A stretch of DNA of 64,000 bases from Anaeromyces robustus (taxonomy: Eukaryota; Neocallimastigomycota; Neocallimastigomycetes; Neocallimastigales; Neocallimastigaceae): positions 26,001 to 90,000 of the forward strand of contig MCFG01000229.1 in NCBI GenBank assembly GCA_002104895.1, in the 5' to 3' direction. Every line of letters begins with the position of its first letter. Position 1 is the stretch's first letter. Under the pieces are notes generated by a model. The model saw only the letters and a program-made list of their open reading frames with translations, was not told where the DNA came from and did not search any database. A program made the translations under genes and the position numbers. Shown piece after piece: positions 1 to 12,771 of this stretch.

Positions 1-1702
1 AAAGAACCCATTTAATTTTACCATCATCTGCTTTAATTGGATATAAATCTGGACATTCTGTATCAATATCTGGATAATTAGATTCAGGTTCCCAATCAAT
101 AAGATTATCAGAAGAATAAAGTCTAAGAGGACCACCAGCAACAACCATAAACCATTTATTTTCCCAATGGAATACTTTTGGATCTCTAAAATCTATTGAT
201 TTTAATTCATCTTCAGTCCAATCTACTATAATTTTATCTAATTTAGTCCATGTGATACCTTCATCTTCACTATAAGCAAGTTTAACTCTTTGTCCATTAC
301 CATCAACAGAAATGAAAGCAATAAGACCACCTTTATCACTTTTAAATAAACCAGAATCATTATGAATATCAGCAACAATCGAACCTGAAAACATAGCACC
401 ATTAGCATCTGGATATAAAGCAATTGGAAATTCTTTCCAATGAAGAAGATCAGTACTTATAGCATGAGCCCAATGCATAGGTCCCCATTGAAGATCATCA
501 TAAAATTGGAAAAATAAATGATACTTACCATTATAATAAACTAAACCATTTGGATCATTAGCCCAACCTTCCTTTAATGAAAAATGATATTGATCACGAT
601 ATTGTTCATTATAATAAATATTATCTTCTTTAAATCTATGAACATTCATACGATAAATAACAGAAGCAGATTTCTTGTCATCAGAAATAATAGTACTCTT
701 AACAGAAATATAATTTATACCTAATTCAACTGGAATATCTTCACCTTCTTTATAAATTTTACCATCTTTATCAATAATTTCAATGATAGCATTATCATTC
801 ATTTTGAAAGTATTAATTTTAATAGTAGAAGCATTATAATCAACATATTGAATTCTAATTGGTTCAGTAGAAACAAATGGAGATTGATCTTCAACAGTAC
901 CGACAGATGATGTAATCTTAATATCTTTTAAAAGAGGATTAAAATTATTATTAATTTCTTTGAAATAAGTATTTTGGAATAGAACTTTAGTATTTTTATT
1001 TAATAAACCGAAAACACCATCACCAATGAAGGTATTTTGACCTTTATCATCATATTGTAAAACATAATCACCGGTACTAGCAATAAGAATTTCATTAATG
1101 TAGAAAAGAATCCAAGAATCATAAGCAACAACTTTTAAATTATACTTTTCATTCTTAGTAGCTTCAATTTCTTTTTCATCTATTAATTGTAAAACTTCAT
1201 TCTTTTGCCATCTATAAAATTTACATTTATGAGTAGAAACATTAATTTCAGCAATATAACATTCTTTATTATTCATATCACGATTACTACGGAAAATGAG
1301 AGAAGCAGAACCTTCATGGATTTTAAAAGTTAAATCAGTAGAATATACAAAATTTGAAGCATTTTTGATTGAGAAAGCATAACTATCACCTTTTCCGATA
1401 GAATTACTTAAAAGCCCATCCTTAGTGATTTTCCAACTACCTTTACCAACATAAGATAATTTACCAATATTATTAGAGTAATTCTTTAAAGACTTATTCT
1501 TTGAAGATGAAACAGCTATTGGTGTAGTTTTAGTTTTAGCAACAGTTTTAGTAATTGTAATTGTTTTACTGACTTGGTAATTTCTTTTAATTATATCTCT
1601 AGCATTATTCATCTCCATTTCAGGATCCCTTAAGCGATCTAAAGCACCAGCGGAAGCAATGAGAGAAAAGCATAATATTTTATAAATAATATTATATTTC
1701 AT
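1..1702 (-). CDS. Secreted GH32 beta-fructofuranosidase (invertase/inulinase/levanase type), 3' end cut by window edge
   Basis: The minus-strand frame is open without introns from the ATG at 1702 to the window edge, giving 567 codons and no stop, so the C-terminus is missing. Residues 1-22 form a signal peptide (MKYNIIYKILCFSLIASAGA), so the enzyme should be secreted and hydrolyse terminal fructosyl bonds of sucrose or fructans. A Thr/Lys/Ser-rich linker (about 40-75) is followed by a beta-sandwich-like region (about 80-240) resembling LamG/concanavalin-type modules, then a short Ig-like stretch (about 245-315). The GH32 five-bladed propeller begins near 360. All three family signatures are visible: WANDPNG with the nucleophile Asp383, FRDP with the transition-state stabiliser Asp507, and ECPDLY with the acid/base Glu549. 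Substrate choice (sucrose, inulin, levan) cannot be read from sequence. The lack of introns, unlike the housekeeping neighbours, is compatible with bacterial acquisition (inference). Confidence 0.93.
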   Translation of the reverse strand, partial: MKYNIIYKILCFSLIASAGALDRLRDPEMEMNNARDIIKRNYQVSKTITITKTVAKTKTTPIAVSSSKNKSLKNYSNNIGKLSYVGKGSWKITKDGLLSNSIGKGDSYAFSIKNASNFVYSTDLTFKIHEGSASLIFRSNRDMNNKECYIAEINVSTHKCKFYRWQKNEVLQLIDEKEIEATKNEKYNLKVVAYDSWILFYINEILIASTGDYVLQYDDKGQNTFIGDGVFGLLNKNTKVLFQNTYFKEINNNFNPLLKDIKITSSVGTVEDQSPFVSTEPIRIQYVDYNASTIKINTFKMNDNAIIEIIDKDGKIYKEGEDIPVELGINYISVKSTIISDDKKSASVIYRMNVHRFKEDNIYYNEQYRDQYHFSLKEGWANDPNGLVYYNGKYHLFFQFYDDLQWGPMHWAHAISTDLLHWKEFPIALYPDANGAMFSGSIVADIHNDSGLFKSDKGGLIAFISVDGNGQRVKLAYSEDEGITWTKLDKIIVDWTEDELKSIDFRDPKVFHWENKWFMVVAGGPLRLYSSDNLIDWEPESNYPDIDTECPDLYPIKADDGKIKWVL

Positions 1703-2855
1703 TTTTAAACTATTTATTTATTTAATATATATATATTTTATTTGTTTACTAATATAATTAGTATAAAAATATTTATATATTTTAATAATAATATATAATC
1801 AATATATATTTAGTAAAGTTTTGAATTCAAGATTTATTTTATTTTGCTTTTTTTTTTCTTTTTCTATCTTTGTAGAAAAATATTTGGAAATTTAAAAAAA
1901 AAGTAGAAGAAAATACTTGCTTATATATAAAAAAAATTTCATTATGTTATATATATATTTCTTGTATTTTACAATTATTAATTATTTATGCATTAAAACT
2001 ATATGGCAAAAAAAAAATTATAAATCTCCATTTTTCACATAATACTATTTTACCAAGCTCAAATATATATTAATATTTATTAAATAAAATAACGAATTAT
2101 ATTTTAATATATAGTAATTAATTATCATTATATCTCCATTCTTAATGTATATAAATTGAGTAGTAATTAAAGTTTATTAAAATTATATAAATATTTATTA
2201 AAACAATAGAATTATTAAAATTTAATTAGGCTTAAAAAAAAAAAAAATAAAATTTTTCCACAAGACAAATTAATTTTATTATTATTATTATTATTATTCA
2301 CTCCTTTAATCTTGGATTTTTAAAATGCTATTAATAGAAAAAGTAAACATATAAAAAAAAATTAAATAAATTATGGTAATTTATATAAATAAATAATAAA
2401 ATAATAAATGAAAAACCAATATATTAAATAAAAAAATAGTTGAAATTTTATACAACATTTTAACGTCTACTAAAGAAAATAAAATATTGAGTGTTATGTT
2501 TTAATTCATTTATTTATTATAATTACTATATTATTTATATAAAAGCATACTAATAAAGTATAAAATAAATAATAAATAAATAGATATATTATTTTTTTTA
2601 TAAAGTAATAAATATTACAACATTAAATAAATAATTGTTTTACCATAAATATTTAATTTCATAAAAAAAAGAAAGAAATTTTTTTTATGGTTATTTTTTT
2701 TTTTTGTGGCTATTTATATATTAATTACCCATTTGTATATATTATTATTTTTTTTTTATAACATAATTATAATTCAATGTATGTAATTATTTACATATTA
2801 ATTAATTAGGTAATGTAACACATAAATTATATTTATTTAATTAATATTTTAATTT

Positions 2856-2897
<42 letters not shown>

Positions 2898-4346
2898 AAA
2901 GAATTATTTATTATAAATATTTAAAAAAGTTAGTCATTAGAGTGATTAAATGAAAAAAAGAAAAAAATTTTTTTTTGTAAAGATTTTTTAATATATTTTA
3001 ATATTAAATATTGAATATTACAAAAATTATATCTTTACTAATCGGAATTTTATTTTTCATTTGATTGGTAAAATTTATAAAAAAAAAAAACATTTTCATT
3101 TTTTTTATTTTAATGTCATAATTAAATAATAAAAAATTTTTTTTTCTAACAATATAAAACCAAAATTGTTTAAGTCCTTTATTATTATTATATTAAAAAA
3201 ATAAAATAATAATTACTTAAAAAAGGAATTAAATAAAAAAAAATGAAAAATTATATAATTTATTTAATAATAAAAGGGAGAAATTGCATTTTACAAAAAA
3301 AAAAAAAAAATAGATAAAAAAAAAAAAGAAATATTATTAAAAATAATTAAAAATATTAAGTAATATTTAAAGATATTAAAATATATATTAAAAAAGTATT
3401 ATAAATATCCTCAAGTAAGATTATTACATGTATTTTCAAGTTATTATTATTTTATACTAAATAACTAAGCTAATACTGATAATAAATGATAATAATTTTA
3501 TTTTATTGTTGTCATTCACTGCTATTTTTTTGTTCTAACATTGGTATTAATTAATTTTTTATCTATAAAATGTAAAATGTGGAAAATAATCAGTTTTTAA
3601 AGAAGTAATTTCTAAAAATTTTACTAAATAATAAAATATATAATAAAATATTTTAAAAAAACAAAAAAGTGTTCATATTTATTTTTTACTAATTTAATTT
3701 GATTTTTTAAAAAAAATTTAATAACTGAATTATTAATTATTTAATTAAATTTTGACAATGGAAAATTTTTTTTAAAAAAATAACAAAATGTTTTTTTTTT
3801 AAATTAAATTAAAAAAGCCGTAAAATTTACTGTCGTACAAAAAAGCATATCGTATTTATTTTTTAATAATTTTAAGTACAAAAAAAAATTTTTTAAATTT
3901 TTAAATATGTTATAATATTTTTAATTAAATATAATTTTTTTTTTTGTTTTTTCTTTTGTTTTTAATAATTAATATGAAATAATGTGGAATAATTATAACG
4001 TCAAATATTATATTATATTGTTTTTTATAATTAATTTTTTTTTAAAGTATTAAATATATGGTCTATAATAACTCTATTTTTCACTTCATTATTATTATAT
4101 GCCAATACAGTAAATAAGAAACATATATTTATTTTGTATTTTTAAATAAGGAGTAAAAACAATTAATGATAGAAAAAGGAAGTCCAAAGTTTATTAATTA
4201 TTAACTTTGTGTTAAATTTTTACTTTTTTCCTTTTTTTTTTTTTGTTGACAAATAATTAAAAAAGTTTCTTTTACTTTATTAAATTTTATTATTAAATAT
4301 ATAATTTCTAATTATTATTACTATTAATATATTTTAGTAATAATTA

Positions 4347-4467
<121 letters not shown>

Positions 4468-5999
4468 TTTAAAAAAAGTAAAAATTCTTTCTTTTTTTAT
4501 TTATTGATTATAATATATAATAAATACAATGCTTTAACAATCCTTTTTTTTTTAATTGTATTATTAAATTTATATATATATAAAAAATTAATGATACAAA
4601 CAAAAGTAAGAATCCATAAATTTTTTTAATTATAATATTAAATAGTTTTTATTAATCATTGATTTAATTGAATTAAATTAACAAATAATTAATAAAACAC
4701 AATTAAAATATTATTATAAAGCATTTATTGATTAAAAATTTTGTTTTAATTTTTTTATAAGTTAATAAAATCTTATAATTTTAATATAATATATATATTA
4801 TATGTATATTTTAAATATATTTCAAAAACTAAGAGTTTTTATAATATTTAAAAAGTATTTTTTTTTTGAAATGCTTGTATAAATTAATATTTAAATTACG
4901 AAATTTATTAATATCTATTGATTATATTATTTCTAATTATGGCTTTTTATATATTATAAATTATTAATGAAATACATGAAAAGAATTTAAAGGTATTATG
5001 GCCTTTATTAAACTATTTTATAAATGTAAAAATAAAATTGTTTAAAAAGATATTTCTTCATATAATTCAATATATATACTATTAATATTTAATAATAAAA
5101 AAAACTTTATTTTATTCACGAACAAATTAAAAATATTTGATTTATCACCATTTGATAATGACGATGAAAATAAAATAAAATTTTATCATCATCTTAAATT
5201 TTTTTTTAAATAAAAATTTATTTTTTGATTACATAAGTTGTATAATTATTATATGAGCCTTTATATATTTATAATTTATAAATTTTTTATATAGAATATT
5301 AATATTTTATTAAAAAAAATATTAAATTATCTATGTCTGAAAAAATAAAATTCATATATATATATATTTTTAAAAAAACGTAATTTCTTTAATATATAAA
5401 TATTTCTATAAAAATATTTATAGAGTACAGTATATTGATAAATATATATATTTGAATTATTAATAATTATTTAACATTATATATAATTATTTTTTTTTCA
5501 TGGTTTATTTAATTAATATATTATTTTTAAGTCGAAGCTAATAATCATTAGGATAAATAGATTTTTCCTCAAAAAATAATATATTTTATTATATTTTATA
5601 AAGTTTTTTATTTTTACTTTAAATTAATTTTATTATTTTTATTTCCCTTTTTTTTTATCGAATAAATATTTTTAAAAATAATATAAAGACTAAAATATTA
5701 TCTATTCTTGTATTAAATACACTAAAGATATACTATAATTAGATATTATGTTAATTTAAATATATTTCAAAACAAAAATAATAACAATAAAGAATTTTTG
5801 ATATTAGTTAAGCCGATGATGAAGGTAAACAATTTATATAATAAATTATTTTATCATTATATAAATGTATATCTAAAGACTATTTTATTTCATAATAAAT
5901 AGTAAGATGAAATTTTTTTATAAAGTTTTTTTATGTGAAAATTTTTAATATTTTTAATAAAAAAATTTGTAATACTTAAAAACTATCATTTTTTATAAA

Positions 6000-6102
6000 T
6001 AATAATAAATAATAAAAATAATAAATAAATAATAATAATAATAATAATAAATAATAATAATAATAATAAATAATAATAAATAATAATAATAATAATAATA
6101 AC

Positions 6103-6133
<31 letters not shown>

Positions 6134-6191
6134 CATAATAATAATAATAATAACATAATAATAACATAATAATAATAATAATAATATAATA

Positions 6192-6229
<38 letters not shown>

Positions 6230-6234
6230 TAATA

Positions 6235-6332
<98 letters not shown>

Positions 6333-6365
6333 GTAGTAGTAGTAGTTGAAGTAGAAGAAGAAATA
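6000..6365. repeat. Long imperfect AAT microsatellite with TAG/AAG tail
   Basis: About 330 bp of AAT units interrupted by AAC and AAAT variants. It ends in five TAG units and a few GAAG units (6331-6365). Long Leu/Tyr/Ile-only open frames across it are artefacts of the triplet repeat. Confidence 0.93.
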
Positions 6366-6948
6366 CTAGAAGCAGTAATAATAATATATATAATAACAAT
6401 TGATAATATTATAATAATAATTAATATTTTATAAAATTTATAATATTAAATTTTTATAATTATAAGAATACATTTAAAATAAATTATTTATATAATACAT
6501 AAAAATTTATTATCAAATGTTATCCAATAATATAAAAGTATTATGTTGATTTTTTTTTTTTTTTTTTTTTTTTGACAAAAGAATTATAAATTATTATAAA
6601 TTTCTTAATGCATATTTAAAATATACCTATATAATAATTATTATTATTAGTAACTATACTTTAGAATTATATCAATTAAGAATATTGTATGTATAATTGA
6701 ATTTGCTTAATAAATAATAATTTTATTTAAAAACATTTTTTTTGTTTAATTATGTTTAATTATTAATTTATATTAATTAGTAATTAATTTTATAATTAAA
6801 AATTTACATTTCATTTCAATTAACAATTATTATTAATTTAATTTATATTAACATTTAAAATATAAATATAATAATGTATATATATATATATTTGGAAAAA
6901 AAAATTAAATACTAAGTATAAAATATAAAGTATAGATAATTATTGAAA

Positions 6949-9900
6949 ATGACATCATTAGAAATTTCACTATCGAAGGAAATTATTTCGGATCATTTTG
7001 GTCCAATAGTAGAGGTAATAAATTATTATTGTAAGATGAAATATAATTTATGCAATATACTAAAATCTTATTTATCATATTTTGCGTTTATTTTCAATAT
7101 TTTCAATATTTTTATAATATATAATATAATATCATTATACATATATAGAAAGTTTGTACAATACTTATATCAAAAGATCGATTATTAATTAGTCAAATTG
7201 TAAATTTAACAAAATTAACAAGACGACAAGTAGAAGAAGCTTTATTTATATTAATTCAACAAAATATTGTAAAATATGCAGAAAAACCAAGAACACCATT
7301 AAATTATTATTCAGTAGATATTAATGAAGTATTAATGAGAATTCATTTTCCTTTATTTATACATACTTTAAAAGAAATTTTTGGAACTGATGTAACTATA
7401 TTTTATTTTATATTATTTTATTTTTTATTATGATATTTTATTTTTTATTATTTTATATTATATTATTTTATATTATATTATAGTATTTTATATTATATTA
7501 TATTATATTGTTTTATTTTAATTTATTTTATTTTTTTTTCGTTTTTCAGTTATTGAAATTAAAAATTAAAATGTTTTTTTTTTATTCATTTGAAATTTCA
7601 AAATTTAATTAATATTATATAATGATATAATATTATATACATATAATATAAAAAAATATTTTTGTAACAATAATAAAAGGGTGAAGAAATAGCAAAATTA
7701 TTATTATTACATGGAAGATTATCATTAACTAAACTTTTAACTTATGTAGAAGGTAATTCTTAATGTCAGAAGTTTAATATTAATACTTAATACAACACGT
7801 TATATATATTTTTAAATGAATATTAAAAAATCAATTAATAATTTAAATTTTATGCCTAAAATAATGTTAATAAATATAATATTAAATAATAAAGATAAAG
7901 AATCTATAAAAAATACTTTTTGTAGTATGGTCGCAACTGGTTTTATTATTGCAGTTAGACCTGAAGATTCAATTTCAATGATTGATAAATTATTAGCTGA
8001 AGAAGATATTGAAGTTTCTAAGTTAGGTGCATCATTAAAAGCTAACGATGTTAATAGAATTCGTGTTTCATTAGCTGTTAGAGCTGAAAATGAATATGAT
8101 AATAATGTTGCAACAGGAATGGTATATATTTTTAAAAAATAATAATAATTATAATAGTTATAATAAAATAGTTATACACAATTAATAAATTGTAACAATT
8201 TTTTTTTTCTCATTTAGAAAAGAAAAGCTATATCAAATTATGATGAATATCCATCAAAAGTAAATAATTAATTGATAATATTCAATATTAAAAATAATTA
8301 AACAGCTTGAGTATAAATTTGAATATTAATTGTTATTTTAATAATTTTTATATAATATTTATCACCATTTTAATAATATAAAGAATGTTTATAATTCAGT
8401 TAGTGACATTGATGTAAGTAAATTATATATTTATGTATTGATTTATTATTTAAATATTATATATTTAAGTTCATAATAATTAAATTATCATTGATACTTA
8501 TAAATATTTTTATATTTTAATTTTTTAGGAAAATATTATTTCAAGATTAAATTATAATAAATTACTTGTTCATTGTCGAAACAAAGTTAGTATATTTCTA
8601 TAAATAGATAAAAAATCATGCACATTTATTAATATGAATTTTTGTATATTTTTATTTTAAAGAGTGTTATTAATTTAGTAAAAGAAAGATTAACTCCTTC
8701 TGCAGCTGAATTAATGAAAGAAATATTGAAAATATATACAGAAGATTTTAATGATTGTAAAAGAAATTCTGTTGCTGGTAATTATTATATATATTTTCAT
8801 TATATATTATTATAACTTTTAGAATAGTAAATAAAATTTAATAATAAAGTAACATCACTAAAAAAATTACCTATATTTTTTTATACATTTATTTATATAT
8901 TCATATATATATACTTTTTTTTTTTTTTTTTTACATTATATAATAATATATATATAATGTTATAATTATTAATAATAAGGCCCATTTTCTTCAGCACAAT
9001 TAACATATAAAATTTCAGATATAAAGTTAAAAATTGATTATTCAAAAGGTGGAGGTTCAAAAAATCCTATTGTTGATTACTTGGAAACATATAGATTAGA
9101 TTCAGTAAAATTTTTAACAAAAGATGCAGATAGAGGAAATGGAGATTATTATATAAATATCCTTTTATAATAATAATATTAATAATTATATATATAATAT
9201 ATATATTATATTTAAAAAAATTGTTAACTTTTTGTTAAATATATATGTATATATTACCTTAACTATAAAATTTATTTTTTATTTTATTTTATTTTATAAA
9301 ATACATTTCAAAGAAATAAATAATTATATGAAAATCGATTTAATAGGAAATAGTATTAAAGAAAAATATGGTAAGAATAGTATGAGACTTTGGAAGATAT
9401 TGTTAGATAAAGGAAAATTTGATGAAAAACAAGTAAGTAATAATTTAATAATCTTAATGTTATAATTATAATAATTATTATATATAATATTAATTTTATT
9501 TAATTTTATTATATATATATTTTTTTAAAAAGATTGCAAAAGTTGCATTGGTATCACATGTTGAAGCTCGTAAATGCTTATTTGAATTGTTAAATGCCGG
9601 ATACACATATTTACAAGTAATAAATTAAATAATTTTTACATTTTTTTTTTAATATTATTAATATAAGAATATATTGATTTATATGTTTTTTTTTTTTTTT
9701 TTTATTTTTTTTTATTTTTTTTTTTTTTTTAATTTATTTATTTATTTATATATAAATTTATTAAAATAAATTATAGGAAATTCCTAAAACTATAGATAGA
9801 AATACTATGAGATCTACTTTTCTTTGGTATACTGATATGAATAAAGTTGAAGAACAGTTGATTTCTGAATGCTATAAAGTATTAATTAATTTGAAAAAAA

Positions 9901-10091
9901 GAAGAAAGATTGAAATTGAAAAATTAAGTAAATTAATAGAAAAATCAGAAAGAGATGATGTAAAAAAAGATAAAAACTTGTTAAGTGAAGCTGAAATATT
10001 TGCCTTAGAAGAATTAAAGAAGATTATTAATAGAATTGATATATCTGAAATAGGAATTGGAAAAATGCTTTTAATTTTGAAAGAATATTAG
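6949..10091 (+). CDS. RPC82: RNA polymerase III subunit RPC3 (RPC82 / POLR3C family), 12 exons
   Basis: RPC3 is the winged-helix subunit of the RPC3/6/7 initiation subcomplex of nuclear RNA polymerase III (tRNA and 5S transcription). Exons, from splice sites and frame: 6949-7014, 7149-7391, 7680-7752, 7895-8121, 8218-8259, 8384-8413, 8529-8585, 8663-8777, 8980-9156, 9305-9432, 9533-9616, 9777-10091. They join in frame to 518 residues (human about 534). Family signatures are the N-terminal HFGPIVE, the LTRRQVEEALFILIQQNIV winged helix, IKEKYG, LQEIPKT and TFLWYTDMNKV, then a C-terminal coiled coil ending IGIGKMLLILKEY. The start is the ATG at 6949, after an A-rich leader. Ten introns are GT-AG. 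The one at 9157-9304 is AT-AC and looks U12-type (separate entry). The first intron contains in-frame sequence, but the family alignment supports removing it. Confidence 0.93.
9157..9304 (+). other. AT-AC U12-type intron inside RPC3
   Basis: The 148-bp intron begins ATATCCTTTT (9157-9166), a full match to the minor-spliceosome 5' splice site. It holds TTACCTTAAC at 9254-9263, one mismatch from the U12 branch consensus TTCCTTAAC, and ends AC at 9303-9304. No GT lies near the upstream exon end, and reading through gives an immediate TAA. Joining ...TAT ATA A to AT TTC AAA gives YINFKE, restoring the spacing to IKEKYG seen in other RPC3 proteins. The branch-to-acceptor distance (about 42 nt) is longer than usual. 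Confidence 0.85.
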
Positions 10092-10771
10092 AATTTTAAT
10101 AATAATAATAATGATAATTTATTTTATATTTTTTTTTATTTTTTTATTTTTTTATTTTTTTATTTTTTTTTTTAAAAAAAATATGAAAAATAAAGAATAA
10201 AAAATATAAAAAAGAATAAAAATAAAGAAATTGTTAATACAAATAATAACTATATTAATAGACAAATTAATAGATAATTTATTTTTTCTTTTTTATTTCA
10301 ATATTATTTAATTATTTAATATCAAACTTATTAATTTATTCATAAATAAAAAAATAAAAATAAAAATATAACATATATATATATATAAACAACAATGAAA
10401 AACTCTTTTTTTTACAAATAATATAGCAAATAATAAATCATTTGAAATTACAATATCCTATAATATATATATATTATTATTTTATTCTTTTGTTAATAAT
10501 TATTATATATAATAATTTATAGTTTCATTTTTTTTTTTTTTTTTTATTAATTATTTTTATTAATTCTTTTATTTATTATTAAAATTTTAAATTTTTAATT
10601 ATATAAATACATGAATAATTATAATTATATGTATTTTTTTTTTTTTTTTAGGAAAATAATTAAAAAGATATTTCAAAAAGTTTATGATAATAATTTATTT
10701 TATAAATGGTGCAAAAAAATATTTTTGTTGTCTTTTTAATTTTTGTTGTTGTCTATGTTTTTATTATTATA

Positions 10772-10803
<32 letters not shown>

Positions 10804-10872
10804 TATTATTATTATTTTATTTTTTTATAATTATAGATATAGTACCATATTTTTTATATATAATTTTCAATT
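10092..10872. other. Spacer between convergent RPC3 and SHIPPO genes
   Basis: AT-rich sequence with T-rich tracts (10128-10171, 10530-10546) and a short ATT array (10768-10815). It must hold both 3' ends. No gene is seen. Confidence 0.6.
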
Positions 10873-12740
10873 TTATTTTAGAATAGTTTTGTCTTTATAT
10901 GTAATATTGAATGATTTTTTAATTAAACTTCCGTCATAATGAGGAGATAAATAATCACTAGGACCAGGAAGTTTATTATCTTTATAATCAAATCTTTCGG
11001 ACTAATTATTATTCATATTATTATTTTAAAATATATTTATTTAGTATATATTAATTATTTATTTATTAATAATAATAATATAATAAAAAAAAAAAAAAAT
11101 TACTTTTCCCATAAACGTTTCGTCTTTTACAGGTACATGGAAATTCTTCCTTCCAGGCAATGAAGGGTTATACAAACCTGGTGGTAAACGATTATTATCT
11201 TTATATATTATTTTATATATATTTATTATTGTTTAAAAGTATTTAATATTTATTTCCATAATATATTATAAATATTATTTAATATTTAAAGTAAAATATA
11301 TTATAGTTACTTATATTGAGATTAAATCTTGTTTTTAATGTTAAACCGATTTTTCCATGTGATTTTAACAGATTAAAAGCTTTATTTGAATCATACATGC
11401 CTGGAGCAGGATTGTCTAATAGTTATAATAATAATAATATAATAATATTAAAATTATTGTATAAAAGTTAATAAATATTATAAATATATATATATTTATG
11501 TATAATTTTTTAATCATATTATCTATTAAATACATTACCATTAACACCATATTTTGAAAAACGATCATGTTGAGTTCCGAATCCAATTTTTGCAGTATCA
11601 TCATCATTATAAATGATATTTTTATTTACTCCTTTAATTGGTTTATTCATTTTTATTTTAGATAAATTATTTGCTTTTTGATTAACTATTATTCCAGTTT
11701 TAAGTAAACTTTGTTCATCATATATATATGGATCTTTAACATCAGTTAAAGTTTTACTAAAGCTATCACCAATATAGTTATATTGACCTGGTCCAGGATT
11801 ACCTGACTTTTGTAATTAATATATTATTTTCATAATTTTATTTTTAATAAATATATATATTATTAATTGTTGATGTATATGGATTAATAAAATTATTATA
11901 ATTACATAAAAAAAAATAATATTTATGATTTAATACATACAACTTTTGATGAAGGGAATCTTTTTGAAGTAGTACCAAAACCATACATTTTTGATGTCGG
12001 TACTTTATGACGTATTAATGGATTATAATCATATTTCTAATATATAAAAATTTAAAAATTAAAAATAAAAATTTGTTAACAATTTTTTCATATATTAATT
12101 TATATAGTACAATATATACTAATATATATAGACTTTTAATATTTAATGAATAATTAATACTTACAACATTATATTGACCTGGTCCAGGCATAAGAGAATT
12201 TTCAAAATTATCTTTAAATCTATCTTCTTTTGATAAAGCACTTTTTCCTTTAGATCCTGTATGATATAAATAATTATTTTCATATTCATTAGTATGTTCA
12301 ATATCATAAGTCCCTGGTCCTGGTGCACAATTGTCTTTTATTGTTTTTTGAACATTGCAAAGTGTATTAATTGTTTTGAATCTTTCGTCTTTTCCACCTT
12401 TTATTATATATATAAAATATAATAAATAATTTAATATATATTCTTATTTGTCTTAATTTAACTTTTTATATATATAAAGTTAATTTAATTTTTTTTTTTT
12501 TTATTATTTTGTCTTAAAATAATTTTTATATATTCTTATTTATCCAAAAATAATTTTATACATAATTTTCCATATTTATTTTTTAAATATTTAATAATGT
12601 ATATATTTACCAAATAAAAATAATTCTTTCCTTTTTGATGCTGTTTTTGATGATGGAACTATATTTGTTTTATATGCTCCTGGTCCTGGTATATTCTACA
12701 TTGGATATTATTAAATTAATATATTTTAATTTATTAAATA

Positions 12741-12771
<31 letters not shown>

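Noticed and set aside
7816-7894. Upstream part of the open frame beginning MNIKKSINNLNFMPK, as an independent small gene
   Set aside because: It is the tail of an RPC3 intron. The true exon starts at 7895, where phase and conservation (DKESIKNTFCSMVATGF) agree.
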